Origin: Muricea muricata
Taxonomy: Eukaryota; Cnidaria; Anthozoa; Malacalcyonacea; Plexauridae
Length of the DNA: 64,000 nucleotides
Reading direction: 5' to 3'
NCBI GenBank assembly: GCA_963855995.1
Contig: OY979716.1
Coordinates: forward strand, 37,468,924-37,532,923
Shown: positions 11,689 through 23,369 of the stretch, piece by piece
How the letters are laid out: every line of letters begins with the position of its first letter
Position numbering within the stretch: the stretch's first letter is position 1
Notes under the pieces: generated by a model
Told to the model about the DNA's origin: nothing
Database searches by the model: none
What the model saw: the letters and a program-made list of their open reading frames with translations, nothing else
Made by a program: the position numbers and the translations under genes

Positions 11689-14022
11689 TTATGATGTGCA
11701 TTTACTTCCTATAAGGATAGTCTTTTTTATGCCACTCTTGGAAGCAGTTCCTTTGGACTGTACACTGCAAATAAACCTTACATTGAGGGGCATCACAATA
11801 TGAAAAACCTTTCTTTGTGTTTTTTCTATGTCGTAGCATACCCTACAGGTGTGTCGACTATCACTAAAAACTGGCATATGATCTGCTTGCAAATCTGGTT
11901 TATCTTTCGGTGCATGCTTATAGCATAGTGGTTCACCATACTCTTCCAACCCATCCAGTTGCCTCACAACTTCTGTGAATTTAAGCAATGAATATTTTGC
12001 TGGTATTTTTGAAGCATATGCTTCTGGGTTGGCTGCTCTGTGAAGCTTGAAAAGGATGTGCCCATTCACCAGTGCCATATCTATGTTATGATAGGATAAG
12101 GTCTTTCACCATTTCATGCTCTATCTTAAAACACTGTTTTTGGCAAGAGCCTGATCAGAACAATCAACACCATTCATAAATTTATTATATTGTTCAATCC
12201 CTTTTGGCTGCTTCACATTGTTATCCACAATCCATCTACCATTTTCCCCCTTTGATTTTCTAGTTACTGTCACAGTTTAATTTACATTATTGATAGTAGT
12301 CAACAATGTGACAACTCCGTTGTCCTTCCACTGCATTACCAAGCACTCCTCAGTCCTCTCCCATCTCATGGCACCTCGTTCTTTCCTTTTGGCCTGGGAT
12401 TTCCCCTTTTTTATTTTTGTTGGACACCCCTTGTGGTTCTCAGTGATTGCTACAGTTTCAGGTGTTTGCTCGAGGAATAAATTCTTTAGAAGAATTGGTG
12501 ATGTATAAAAGTTATCAACAAAAAGTTGATGACCTTGGTCCAGTAATGGATCAATTAGCTTCATGACCACATCGTATCCCAAACCATACTCACTGACTTC
12601 ACGTCCCGCAGCCCTACCAATGTAAACATTGAAATCCCACGTGTAACTATTCGCACTGTCTGCAAACACCCACAGTTTTAGTCCCCATTTTTTGGCTTGT
12701 TCTTAATATATTGTCTTATCCCAGGTCTGTGCTTCGATTTTACCATCCTTTCATCAATAGCAAGCGGCTGAAATGGCTGGTAAAGTGATTTGCACTTCTC
12801 TTTGAATAAGGCAATAAAGCTAGACACTTTTCTCAATTTGTCACTAGGCTCTTCAGCATTTGGGTCCACAATATGTAACACTGCCATGAGAGCCTTCTAT
12901 CTCTCACATGACAGTGTTTTCCTGGCCCACAACCCATGGTATAGTGTCTTTACACTCCAGAACCGATGGGTTGTGCTAACATTTACCAAACCAAAATAAA
13001 TAATGAGAGCAACCAGTTTCTCTATTTCGTTCGGGCAAGTCTCCATAACCTATCAGGCTGGGCAAATGCTGCTTCTCACCAATTTTATTCCAGGCACGTG
13101 CATTTGTGTGTGCAACAACCTGCTTGATAAGGTCAAGCGAGAAAAACAGCCTGAAAAATTCAACTGCGGTGAGCATTGTTGTTCGCAAGACTGGCAGATT
13201 TAGATGAAGGCCAGGTTGAAGAGATGGGGAAAATGCTGGCAAATGGTTTCCAGTATCTGGCGTGCTGTAACTGTTTTCACCACCATCACCAACATGTGTT
13301 TGTGCAACACGCCTGCTCATAGTCGTTGACCTTCGTTGTCGTTTTCTCCCTCTTGTTCCTTGAGTGTTGGCAGTGCAGTTGTTGACTGAACATCTTCAGT
13401 AGGCACACTATTCTGCTCCGCTGCAGGTTCTATATCTTAAGGTTCACTGAAATAAGAAACGATAATTGGAGTGGTAAGAAATTGTGTACTAAACTGACAT
13501 GTGCAATCTAACAAAAACCTGGCACTGTAGAGATAAGGAGATACGTAATAAAACATGCTACTATGAGCATTGTTATGTGAACCTATTTGCAATAATTGCT
13601 TATGGAAAATATATTTATATTGTAATAACTTGATACTGCCATAGAAATGTTTTACCACATCAAACTTTCAGAATTGCCTAAGGTTTATAATTACCAAGAA
13701 ATTGCAAGAAATTATATGCGCGAACACTATTTACGGTCAATGACCAGAGCAATATGAGTTTTCACACTTGTAAAGTAACAATCATGCATTGTTGTTGGCA
13801 GATATACACCTTCTGCGGCAAAAAATCCTCAGAAATTGTTTCCTATTGATCAAAGGAATGTCACATGTATTTTGTTTACATATTGCTTACCTTGTCTCGT
13901 CACATGATTCGCCTTCTCTCAGCAATTCTTCATCTAAATCAAACTCTTCTCCACTGGAAATCCCACTAACTTCACTATCAACATCACTATTTATATCATC
14001 ACTATTTCCGAACTATTATTGA
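11689..14022 (-). pseudogene. piggyBac-type transposase, decayed
   Basis: Going down the minus strand: an acidic N-terminal exon (about 14020-13893, SGEEFDLDEELL) with a GTAAGC donor; FFRLFFSLDLIKQVVAHTN (13320-12976); LAIDERMVKSKHRPGIRQYI (12887-12678); FNVYIGRAAG then QLFVDNFYTSP (12669-12277); YNKFMNGVDCSDQ near 12180; and a Cys-rich tail with CRVCYD (12078-11689). The catalytic Asp of IDERMVK, VDNFYTS and GVDCSDQ fit the piggyBac DDD triad. The frame is broken near 12960, 12675, 12275 and 12110. I found no convincing TTAA termini. Confidence 0.9.
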
Positions 14023-14502
14023 ACATAGCAGCCACTCCCTCAACAGAATACCCAACATTCGCTTGCTTGCTAGTCGACGCTATCTTTATTTTGCAATGGA
14101 AGTCGTGTGTGCATGATATGCATAATTTAACATCAAATAACAGAAAAACCAATCAAAATAGAGCTTAGGGACATATTACCCAATTGGTGGAAATTATCCA
14201 AGGAATATTATTTCATATTTAATACTGCATTCGAACATACTTGTTGCTATGACAGCAAAAATACATCGCAGGTCACCAGTGACCTATTTTAATAGGGGCT
14301 GTCATATAGTTAAATGCAGATGAAATTGACAAATTGCCTATTATTAAGAATTTGATTAGCTAATATCACTGGCTAATATGCATTCAGAAGTGAATAAAAC
14401 ATGTGCAACTCCAACTTTATATGTTAATGAACTTCAATTTAAGTCATGTTTATGCATTTTGGATATATTTGTTAAACTGTTTTCCCTATTACGAAAGCGA
14501 GA

Positions 14503-16510
14503 TTGGAGAAGTTTATTGCTGGTCAAAAAAGATGGGTCAGTTTGAAATGTGAGCAAGCTGAAATATGTTGTTATTCTTCAGAGTGTTTCTCAGATGAAAC
14601 AGTCTTGGACTATCTATTAAAAGGGAAATTTGAACTGGACTTGCCTTGTCATAAAACATGTTACAAGCGTTTATGCGATGAAGACAAGATTCGTAGAGCA
14701 GAAACCAAGGTAAGCTTATGTTGTGAAGTGGAAAACCTGCAAACGGTCGACATTAATAGTAAGAGGAGGTCAACACGTCTGGCTGAAGAATCTCCTTTCT
14801 CTAAAATATACACCCCATCCCATGTCATTCCCTTGGGGAAGGGTATACATACATATTGAATGGGTGGGCCTATATAGCTCAGTCGATCTTCACACAAGTT
14901 TAATACATAAAAACACATCCATATATATGTAATGAATCATATTCGAATTTGAAAGGCAACAACTAAAAGGGCTTTACCTCATCCATTTTGAACCATGGAG
15001 TCTCTCTTTGGCATATGATGCATCGTTCTGGCAATACATGTTACTTTGTAAGTCCAAGGAGTGTAGGCTATATTGGAATTGAAGATGCTTAATTATTAAA
15101 TTATAGACCGGGTTGGCTCTAAATATATTTAATGGCCAAACGTAATCACATGACATTAACCAATCTTTTAATTTATTTCTAATATTTGCTTGTGCCACTA
15201 GAAATCGTGTAAACGAAATGGAGTTTCTTTGATGTTATGCAAAACGGAGAATTTCCAGGTTATTTTAACAAAGATGTTGTTAAATCACCATATTTCTGAC
15301 CACGAAATGTATTGTATTTCTTAACCAGGATGTTGTATATAGAGTATAGACTCCGTTGGGGGTTATAAATTAACCCAATTGTTTTAAGAGTGTATGTTTT
15401 GTTAAGGTTAAGACGTACCAAGGAAAAACGGCATATAATATTTGATAAAACATCACTTGATTATTTGTGTATCTGAAATGTCACTTTAGGATTTCCAGAT
15501 ATTTGGCTGATGTGAAAAATATATCTGAGCAATTGGGATCCATTGAGCTATTTTTCACACATGGTAAGCAATGCCATTGTACTGATGTTGGTGCAGATGG
15601 GCTGTCAGAAACCAATGATGTACCAGAACTTCAAAATGACCATGAAGAAGGTGACACATGCATGTTGCTCCATGCAAAACATGCTTCACATGACCATGTT
15701 GGTGTTGTGATCAGAAGCCTGGATATGGACATACTTGTTCTTGTGGTTGGCTACAAATATTCTTTCCATGCATCATTGTACTTTGTGACCGGAACAGGTA
15801 ATAACTGCCGGATTATTGACACCATCAAAATTCAGGAAGAGCTTTTGAGTGATCTTTTCCTCGGCACTCATTGGCTTCCATCCGTTTACAGGTACCATAC
15901 TGATTCATTGTATGTATGAACTGAACTTTTTGTATATTTGCTTGTAGGTTGCGGTAGTACAAGTGTCTTTTAGGCTAAGGAAAAACTAAAGCCATTCAAC
16001 CTGCTTGAAGAATCTCCCAAGTTTGTCAACACCTTTAAAAATGCAGGACATGGGGATTACCAGCAAGAATTACTGGGAAGAAGTGAGAAATTTGTTTGTC
16101 AACTGTATAACCAACCTAATACCACTGAAGTAAGTAAGGCATGTTTAAACCTTTTTTGTCTCAGACTTCAATGAAGAATCAATGCCATGCACAAAAAATG
16201 TGCTATTACGACACTCAAGTCAGGCTAACTATCAAGCAGCAATATGGAGGCAAGCGTCACAACCATTCATCATAGCAGCGGACATCACTAACCATGGATG
16301 GGCTGTTGTGAGGATGTGTTTACCTCCAGCACCCGATGGCGTCCTAGACCGGCATAGAGAATGTGCATTGCGGGTGTAAAACTCAATACTACTATCATGC
16401 TCAACCAATAAATGCTCCTGTTTTAAAGAAAACCTTCACTGCATGGTTCTTGGTCATTGTGAAGGATGCACCAACCATTCAAAATCAGCAGATGAAGATT
16501 CAGAAGCTAA
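14503..16510 (+). pseudogene. TE-associated nuclease-like family (KRW...EADT...FTGC...GHGW type), decayed
   Basis: An N-terminal exon (14503-14710) has KRWVSLK and a Cys/His cluster CHKTCYKRLC. A second exon from about 15480 has EEGDTCMLLHAKHASHDH, then VVIRSLDMDILVLVV, then in a shifted frame FTGCGSTSVF split by a short intron (about 15891-15949). Further parts read LGRSEKFVCQLYNQP and ANYQAAIWRQASQPF, with a remnant of a Cys-rich tail. I know this pattern from repeated genes in cnidarians, insects and fish. The E-A-D, D-x-D and G-C-D motifs resemble PIN/XPG-type nucleases; that function is inference. Several stops and shifts make this copy dead. Confidence 0.55.
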
Positions 16511-16560
16511 CGATTATGGTATAAGTCATGAAGACGAGAGCGATAACGATTATGGAGACA

Positions 16561-17470
16561 ATTGAAGATGATTTAACGTCCATTCGCCATTGCTCCAGTT
16601 TGTTTGCCTTTTGATTCATTAAACTGTATATCACTAGTTCTTGCTTTCTTAAATAAATATGGATGAAAGCTCGTTCAAGTGGACGTCAAACAAAATGAAA
16701 TTTTGAGCAATGGGAATGACATTGCACATGGGCGAAATGGACATTACATTAACAAAACACATAATTTTGTGCTGTTTCGTACAAAACATGAATGTCCACT
16801 CGCTTCAACAATCTATTAGCTGTCATCTCAATTAGAATCAACTTTTCATTGATATGCAGTTAGCCGGTCAAATACACTAACAATAGATGAGAAAATGCTG
16901 ACTCATCATTTTTAAATATATTAAGTCGTCAATAATTCAGTAATGAGAAACTGGACGAAATTGGTGTAATATAGTTTTTTTGTCCTCTTAAGTAGCTCTA
17001 TCTGATGGTTTTGTAAAAAATTGGAATTTCCCAAAAAAATGCGTGACCTAATTATATACGATGTCATCGCCAGAATACCGTTGATTTTTCCATTTTGTGC
17101 AAACTTTTGTGCCACCTTGATTATTTTAATTTGTATGTTTTTTCATGCTTTTATAAAAGAAATGGTTGGTTTCAAAATATAGCAGCGAAATTTGCTTTTA
17201 GGGCACATTTTAAGCCCAAGTCCACGGCCTATATGCTTGATATGCATACTAAGTTATATTACAATTAAATTTTATTAACATACAACACTCAAAATATTTC
17301 ATTGATGTACATAGTACAATAAAAATCTAAGTTATTATGAATAATATATTTGTAAATGTTAACGTGCTTATAAAGCAAAAATGGGTTTTCGATGATTAAG
17401 ATAGAGCAAAAAAAAAGTTATTTAGTAAGTTCTAGATTAGATTTTGCGTTAAAATTTTAGTTTCGGAGTT
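16561..17470. other. Non-coding interval
   Basis: AT-rich sequence without recognisable coding motif or terminal repeat. Confidence 0.45.
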
Positions 17471-17616
17471 ATTGGCATTATCAGAAATTGAATTTAAAAA
17501 AAGTAGCGCAGTGCAAGGAACTGGATCCCAGGAACCAGTCTCTTTCACTTTACCACAAATTATATTACATCTCGTGAGGACGAATTGGAAATACAGCTAT
17601 TTTTTAAGCAAACAGG

Positions 17617-17899
17617 GTGAAATGTTCAGCTCAAATTCATTTTCGAGTGTGCATAGCAATAGTTCTGCCAGTATGCTATATGAAATTGAGGGTGAACGCC
17701 AAGAAAGTGAGAGATGCGACGTTGAATTTGATAGCACTGACAGCAATGTTGAAGAAAACACACCTAGGGGGCTACTTTGATGAACCGATTGCTGATGAGG
17801 TTTGGCTGGAGGACTACCATCGAAGGCAGGAAGAAAACAACAAAAGGATGGCACAGTTTGAACTTTGTTGGAATGGAAGCAAGCCTATAACATTGTGGT
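17617..17899 (+). pseudogene. P2X7-C-domain gene (copy 1), N-terminal exon
   Basis: A Ser-rich acidic start (ESERCDVEFDSTDSNVEENT) shifts by one base in a G run near 17768. It then reads YFDEPIADEVWLEDYHRRQ and ends LCWNGSKPITLW before a GTAATT donor. Spliced to the exon at 28171 it yields W-C-S-C-G-N-C, the start of the zinc-binding P2X7 C-terminal (ballast) domain. The N-terminal acidic/basic region is typical of stand-alone P2X7-C proteins in invertebrates. No membrane segment is present, so this is not a P2X channel. The intron now contains a 10-kb transposon. Confidence 0.6.
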
Positions 17900-17978
17900 A
17901 ATTTTTCGCATACATTTGTTGTGACTTATATTTTTTAATAGCACGTGGTATTGAGTGTTCATGTAGAATGTATTTATA

Positions 17979-18031
17979 CAGGGTGTATAAAAAAAGCAGA
18001 CAATTTTGAAACAGCTCTCAACCTCGCAAAA
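17979..18031 (+). repeat. Left TIR of the 10.2-kb element
   Basis: Pairs with 28083-28134. The outer 16 bases are perfect (CAGGGTGTATAAAAAA). Inner matches continue with gaps through AGACAA, TGAAA and GCTCTC. Confidence 0.75.
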
Positions 18032-18812
18032 TGGTTTGAAGTATGAAGTTTTTTTTAATATACATTGCTTGGGTACTTGCAGTGTAGAATAGATAAAAAT
18101 ATTGTGAAATTTTAATGTTTCAAACCCAGGGGTGTGCGTATTTTGAAACACGTTCAAAATGGCTTGCGCACGAAATTTAAATGCTTAAAGTAATTTTGAG
18201 TTGCCAGGTAGAAAATATGTTGGGTGTTTTATTGCTGTTCAAAATTTCAAGAAATTTGATTGAGTTTAAGCCATTCAACATGGCCAGAAATTGAGAACAA
18301 CATGGCCGCATTTTTTCCAAATTAGCATCTAATATAAATTTCAATATGGCAGGATTATTATACATTTATACAGGAAAATATGAATTTTTAAAAAAACTAT
18401 ATTCCAAGCAATATTTTAAAATTCCCGTGCATCTAAAAAGATTCGAGTATAACTCCTGTATGTTTTGAACAGTATTTGCGATGGATTTAATCAGGCGAAC
18501 ATACTTCGTTGGTAAAAATGCACAAACACAGCAAAGGCAATAAGCAATGTGAAAAATGTGCGAATTTTCAGCAGTTTTAGGGTTTCTTGCTGTCTAAATA
18601 TCTATTTTGCTTTCCCAAGGCTCCGCACATCGCATTCTATCCTACAAAATTTGCTCTTTCTAACCACATAACTTATATATCAGAAAAAGCAATGGGAACT
18701 ACTTCCAAATGTCCATATATTTATCTTTTTTTTTTACCCCAAATATTTTACAAAGATGGCTCAAATTCAACGAGAAAGAAGATGTTTTTAACTTATCATA
18801 TACACGGCGGCC

Positions 18813-19205
18813 ATGTTTTTAAAACAGCGTATTTCCGCTGTTCACAGAGCCACACAGGCTCATAATTGTGCAATCATTTCGGATGTGTACAAAGGTAAAC
18901 GTGATTTGCAATGCAAATCAAGCATTGAAAGCCCCTCTTTCAAATATGGTGGACAGTTATATTCAAAAAAAGCTTTGTTTTCGGTGGATATTCCATATCC
19001 AGTCTTGAAATCGTGGCATGATATTGTCGTTGGTTTGAAAGAACAAGAAACAGAGGCAGGGAAAACCCCTTTGACCTATACCGACCTATTGGAGAAATCT
19101 ATTCCTGCAGGTGTATTCTCGTTTAAAGATAGTCCGGCAGTAAGAAGTGAAATTCATGAATCACTTGGCAAACTCTGCGGGTCCATAACCTCCTTGTATC
19201 GAAAG
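18813..19205 (+). pseudogene. Conserved uncharacterised TE-borne protein, exon 1
   Basis: The exon starts at ATG 18813 (MFLKQRISAVHRATQAHN) and reads to LCGSITSLYRK before a GTATAT donor. Recognisable blocks are YGGQLYSKKALFSVDIPYP and AGVFSFKDSPAVRSEIHESL. It is the N-terminal part of a gene continuing at 19379, 19981 and, beyond the Gypsy insert, 25478. The family is widespread in cnidarian and sponge gene sets in my memory, always without assigned function. The element context makes it a candidate transposase or accessory protein. Confidence 0.6.
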
Positions 19206-19378
19206 GTATATAATTTTTATTATTTTTGGCAGCAATTAAAAGCTAATGTACATGGTTCCCCTTTTAATGGCATTAACAAAATGGTTCATTAGCACTGTTG
19301 TATTTGATGAGTCTAACATAAGCACTGATGGTGCTTATAAGCACTGATGGTACATGTTATACTTTAGTTTTTTTTAGT

Positions 19379-19590
19379 ATGTGTAGACATCTGGAAGGAA
19401 AAGAACTTGATTCAAAGAACAGAAAATTCCATATTTTGGAGCATCATGTAGCTTCATGCCAAGAGCTAAAACAGGAAGCTGAAAGGCTAAAAGAAGAAAA
19501 AGAGTATGCTGAGCAAGATCTCTTGGAATGGAAAAGGAATTTTGAGAACCTTGAGGAAGAATCAAAGAAATTGCTTGAAGAAAGAACCTG
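19379..19590 (+). pseudogene. Conserved uncharacterised TE-borne protein, coiled-coil exon
   Basis: The exon follows a T-rich tract ending TTTTTTTAG. It encodes a charged coiled coil (ILEHHVASCQELKQEAERLK, then ERLKEEKEYAEQDLLEWK) and ends in a TGA at 19590. Degraded sequence between 19591 and 19980 keeps KTALWFV and FGLNVANKI, which belong to the same protein, so stops in this interval are disabling or the exon borders differ from my reading. Confidence 0.5.
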
Positions 19591-19980
19591 AAAGAAAAGA
19601 CCAGGTGATTGAGGATGTAAGTAATGTCAGTGAGGAACTTAAATCGTACATTGACTTCTTGTAAAAATCTAATAGATATGCTTATAAGGGGAAAAGGATA
19701 TCAGATGTGAAGAAGAAAAGTAGAACTTCAAATTGCTTTTTGTCTTGTGCTAAAACTGCTCTTTGGTTTGTAGAGTGATTTGGACTAAATGTTGCAAACA
19801 AAATTGTAACAGAGAAAACAACAGGAATAACACATTCTGTTTCATTGAGTGAATCTAACAATCTACCAGGAAGAAATGAAACATCGGATACAGAAAGTGA
19901 GAAACAGAAGGTTTTTATGGACTCTCCCAAAGTGAGAAAGATAAAGTGGAAGAAATATTATTCCTTCAAGATAAATTTAT

Positions 19981-20876
19981 GTGAGTGACGAATTTTACCA
20001 CAAACTCACCATGCTCGATTGTCAATTACCACGATCCTATTTGACTAAACAACGGCGTGACCAATTGAATAAAATGTGCTCGATTTCAAGATTACCTGGA
20101 AAGTTTGATGGATGCGAGGTTGATTTTGAAGAAATTCTTACCAAGTGCCTGCAACAGTTTGTTAACAAGAATCCAGATTTTGATTTCAATGATTCAGCTA
20201 GGATCAAATTTTCAGGTGACGGTGCTCAAATGTCAAGGGACACAAATTTTGTTATTTTAACAGTGGCAATGTTGGACGATAAAAATGATGCTATGGCAGC
20301 TAAAGGTAATCGTACTCTAGCTGTGGTGAAAGCATCAGAGAAATATGAGGTACTGAAAGAGGCATGTGGAAATCACCCGATCCGAACGTTGTATCCCAAT
20401 AAAATTATTGTCTCCAATAAATTATTGGGATTGTTAGGGTTTGGGTCAGGGTTCATTTTATATGCATGAAATGACAATTCCAGTAACTATTGGAATTATC
20501 AAACGTTGTAACCAGTAATTTTATTGGAATACAGTGTTCGGATCAGTTGTGGAAATATATTTAGCAAGATTAACAATCTGAACACAGTGAAGAGGTTTAA
20601 AGAAGGTGAAAAGATGATTAATTCAGAATTGTTTTTTGGTGGGGATTATAAGTTTCTTTTAACTGTGCTAGGTTTACAAAATGCAACCAGCAACCATTCA
20701 TGCATTTGGTGCAAAATACACAGGGAAAGTAGATGGGATATGTCATACAACCTTTCTCATTATAATGAAATGCCCTTGAAACATACCTCAAATGAGATTA
20801 TGACAATAGCTGGAAAAGGCAAAAACAATTATTGTTGTGTTAATCAACCATTGATTGAGATCGATCTTGACCATAT
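19981..20876 (+). pseudogene. Conserved uncharacterised TE-borne protein, core part before the Gypsy insert
   Basis: The core begins SDEFYHKLTMLDCQLPRSYL, then FSGDGAQMSRDTNFVILTVA (an Asp-containing block), then LAVVKASEKYEVLKEA. After a break near 20440-20530 it continues FFGGDYKFLLTVLGLQNATS, a zinc-type HSCIWCK, and IEIDLDH, where the Gypsy LTR starts. Invariant-looking acidic residues in SGDGAQMS, GGDYKFLL and IDLDH could form a metal-binding set. That is speculation; I know no biochemical assignment. The reading frame resumes exactly after the Gypsy element at 25478. Confidence 0.65.
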
Positions 20877-21009
20877 TGTTATGTATCGAAAATACGGTAT
20901 TTATTTAAACTCTTCCACAATGTAATTATCTCTGTATTCTGCCATTAGCATTCTCCCGCCTTCTCCCGCCTTCTCCCATCTCAATACTTCATGTAACACT
21001 AACACAACA
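20877..21009 (-). repeat. Gypsy B 3' LTR
   Basis: 133 bp, starting TGTTATGTATCG and ending CACAACA in plus-strand reading. It differs from the right LTR by a few substitutions and an extra CTCCCGCCTT-type repeat unit. Confidence 0.92.
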
Positions 21010-21024
21010 TCTCCCCTTTTCCTC
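21010..21024 (-). other. Gypsy B polypurine tract
   Basis: The minus strand reads GAGGAAAAGGGGAGA directly before the 3' LTR, the expected position of the plus-strand primer. Confidence 0.75.
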
Positions 21025-21134
21025 AAAATAGACAGTTTGTTAGTAATAATATGAAACTACACTAAGTATGTTGTCCATGCGACTGTTCTTAAATAAATGG
21101 GTGTAAGCAACCCAACTAGAAATAAAAAACTGTT

Positions 21135-22862
21135 TTACCGTCCATAAAAAATTGGCGGTACGCCCCTGTTTATTCTTAAAGGATATCTATGTTCAATTCT
21201 GTTCTGGTCATTATTCTGATCATTGTTCCTTTCCACTTGTGGTTCAGTCAATGTGACGTCATCTTCTGACTCGTGCCCCGAAACAGTTGTGTCTCCATTC
21301 ACTCCGCTATATTTCTTGAAATGTGAAATGTTCCTTGTAATCACATGATCACCCCTCTGTGCTGTTACTCGGGAATGGCGCACCTCGATAACTTTATACG
21401 GTTGAGAGCGAAACATGGTAGTATATTTACTTTTCTTTTTCTGCTTGACCAACACTGTATCTCCTGCCTTTATGGTTGAATTTCTTGCATGTCTCCGTGC
21501 ATCAACATATTGCTTTACGTTCTCTTTTTTTTCCAAAACTTGTTCATCAACCGTATTCTTAGGATCTTGATGCAACGATGGAACTGTAGACCGAATCACT
21601 CTCTTGAACAACATTTCGGCTGGGGCGACACCTGTAGAGGAGTGCGGCGTGGTGCGATAATTCAGCAAAAAGGCAAAAAGCTCTCTCTGCCAGTCACGAC
21701 CCTCTGCCCATGCCCCTCGAATAGCTTTACCCATAGGTTTCATAAAGCCTTCGACCTTTTCATTGGCCTGTGGCCATAAGGGTGTAACACGGTGATGGTG
21801 GATGTCATACGCGGCCAGATAATCTTTAACTTCCTGTGATTGAAAAGGCGGCCCATTGTCACTCTTTAGTGTGCGTGGTAATCCATGTCGCGCAAACACT
21901 TTGTCAAACGCTCTGATAGTAAGAAAAGCAGTGGTCTTCGTCATGATCTCCACTTCTGGAAATCCTGTTGTTTCGTCTAACATGACCAAAATATGCTCCC
22001 CTGTGGGTGTTGGTCCATAGAAATCCACATGAACACACGACCATGGTTCTATTGGAGGTGATACAACTGCTAAAGGCGGAGGCGGTTCAGGATTACCGGA
22101 TATTTGGCACGTCAAACACTCATCCACATGTTGTTCTGCTTGTTTGTCTACTTTAGGCCACCATACTTTGGTTCGTAAATTTTGTTTGGTCTTGACGATT
22201 CCCAGATGTCCCCTGTGAGCAAGTGCTATAGTTCTGCTTCTCAGCGAATACGGTATAATTAGCCTTTGTCCTCTTAATAATACACTGTTTACTGCTGTTA
22301 TTTCCTCTCTCACTGCTACATATGCCGATATGGATTTGTCATCCCATCTACCCGTTTCGAGTGCTCGTTGGACTAGCTGTAACTCTTCATCCTTCGTTGT
22401 AGCTTCTTGAATTTCGGATAACTGAATTGTTCTTGGAATGGCCATCTCTGCGACGAAATTAACATACTCTTCAGCAACAGACTGGTCGGGAGAATTGCTC
22501 GTTGGAGCTCGTGATAAAAAGTCTGCTGGATTCCCTGTTCCTGGTCGGTATTTGACCGTGTAGTTATACTGTTGAAGTCGCAATGCCCATCTCTGAATGC
22601 GAGCTGATTGTTTGGATTTTGCTGAATAAAGAATTTCTAATGCTTGATGATCAGCATACAAAGTAAACGGACAGCCAACTAGATACAAGTGAAACTTCTC
22701 GCAGGCCCACACGCACGCTAGTGCTTCCCGCTCAGTTTGACAATACCGCTGTTCCACTACCGTTAATGCTCGACTAGCAAATGCAATCACTTGCAAAACT
22801 CCCTGCTCATCATGCTGGATCAAAATAGCACCAAGACCTACTGGACTAGCATCCACAACCAC
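21135..22862 (-). pseudogene. Gypsy B RNase H and integrase
   Basis: The 575-residue frame begins with RNase H (VVDASPVGLGAILIQ, ASRALTVVEQRYCQTEREAL, LYADHQALEIL). It then has integrase HHCC (HRGHLGIVKTK and CLTCQISG) and the D,D,E core: VHVDFYGPTP, LKSDNGPPFQS, and NEKVEGFMKP holding the Glu. The C-terminal domain (AGDTVLVKQKKKSKYTTMF) ends RYPLRINRGVPPIFYGR. Its length is normal and no internal stop is present, so this half could still encode folded enzyme. Confidence 0.95.
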
Positions 22863-22961
22863 CCCCGTTGTTCTATTCGGATTATAATATGCTAAAGTAC
22901 ACTGTTCGGATAACTGAGACTTGACCTGCTCAAATGCTTCTTGATTATTTGCGTCCCATCT

Positions 22962-23369
22962 TCATGGTACATTTTTGCGGTCCAATTTGCGTAATGGAGC
23001 CGTAATAGTGGAAAAATTGGGAATGAATTTCAAGCAATAATTTACGAGACCCAAGAAACTACGAAGTTCGGTCGCGTTGGTCGGAGGTGGAGTATTTTTT
23101 ATAGCTACTACCTTCTCGTGGTCGGGTTTAATCCCATTCTTGGTAAGAATCATTCCATAAAACCATAAACTATCCATGTTGAAAAGGCATTTGCTCTTCT
23201 TGGCAGTTAAACCCGTTTCTCTGAGCCTCTGCAACAAAGCCTGGAGATTATCATCATGTTCTGTTTGAGTTCTCCCCCAGACAATAATATCGTCTACAAT
23301 GTTTCTAACACCATGTAAACCTTGCAACGCTTGCTGGATGGCATTCTGAAACACTTCGCTTGATTCCAA
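22962..23369 (-). pseudogene. Gypsy B RT palm and thumb fragment
   Basis: The frame has FQNAIQQALQGLHGVRNIVD and the catalytic VDD in IVDDIIVWG, then RLRETGLTAKKSKC and the connection ELRSFLGLVNYCLKFIP. The palm Asp pair is kept. It ends in a TGA at 22962-22964, with RNase H following in the frame from 22862. Confidence 0.9.

Noticed and set aside
21489..21779. Plus-strand frame inside Gypsy B
   Set aside because: Antisense to the intact integrase frame; no motif.
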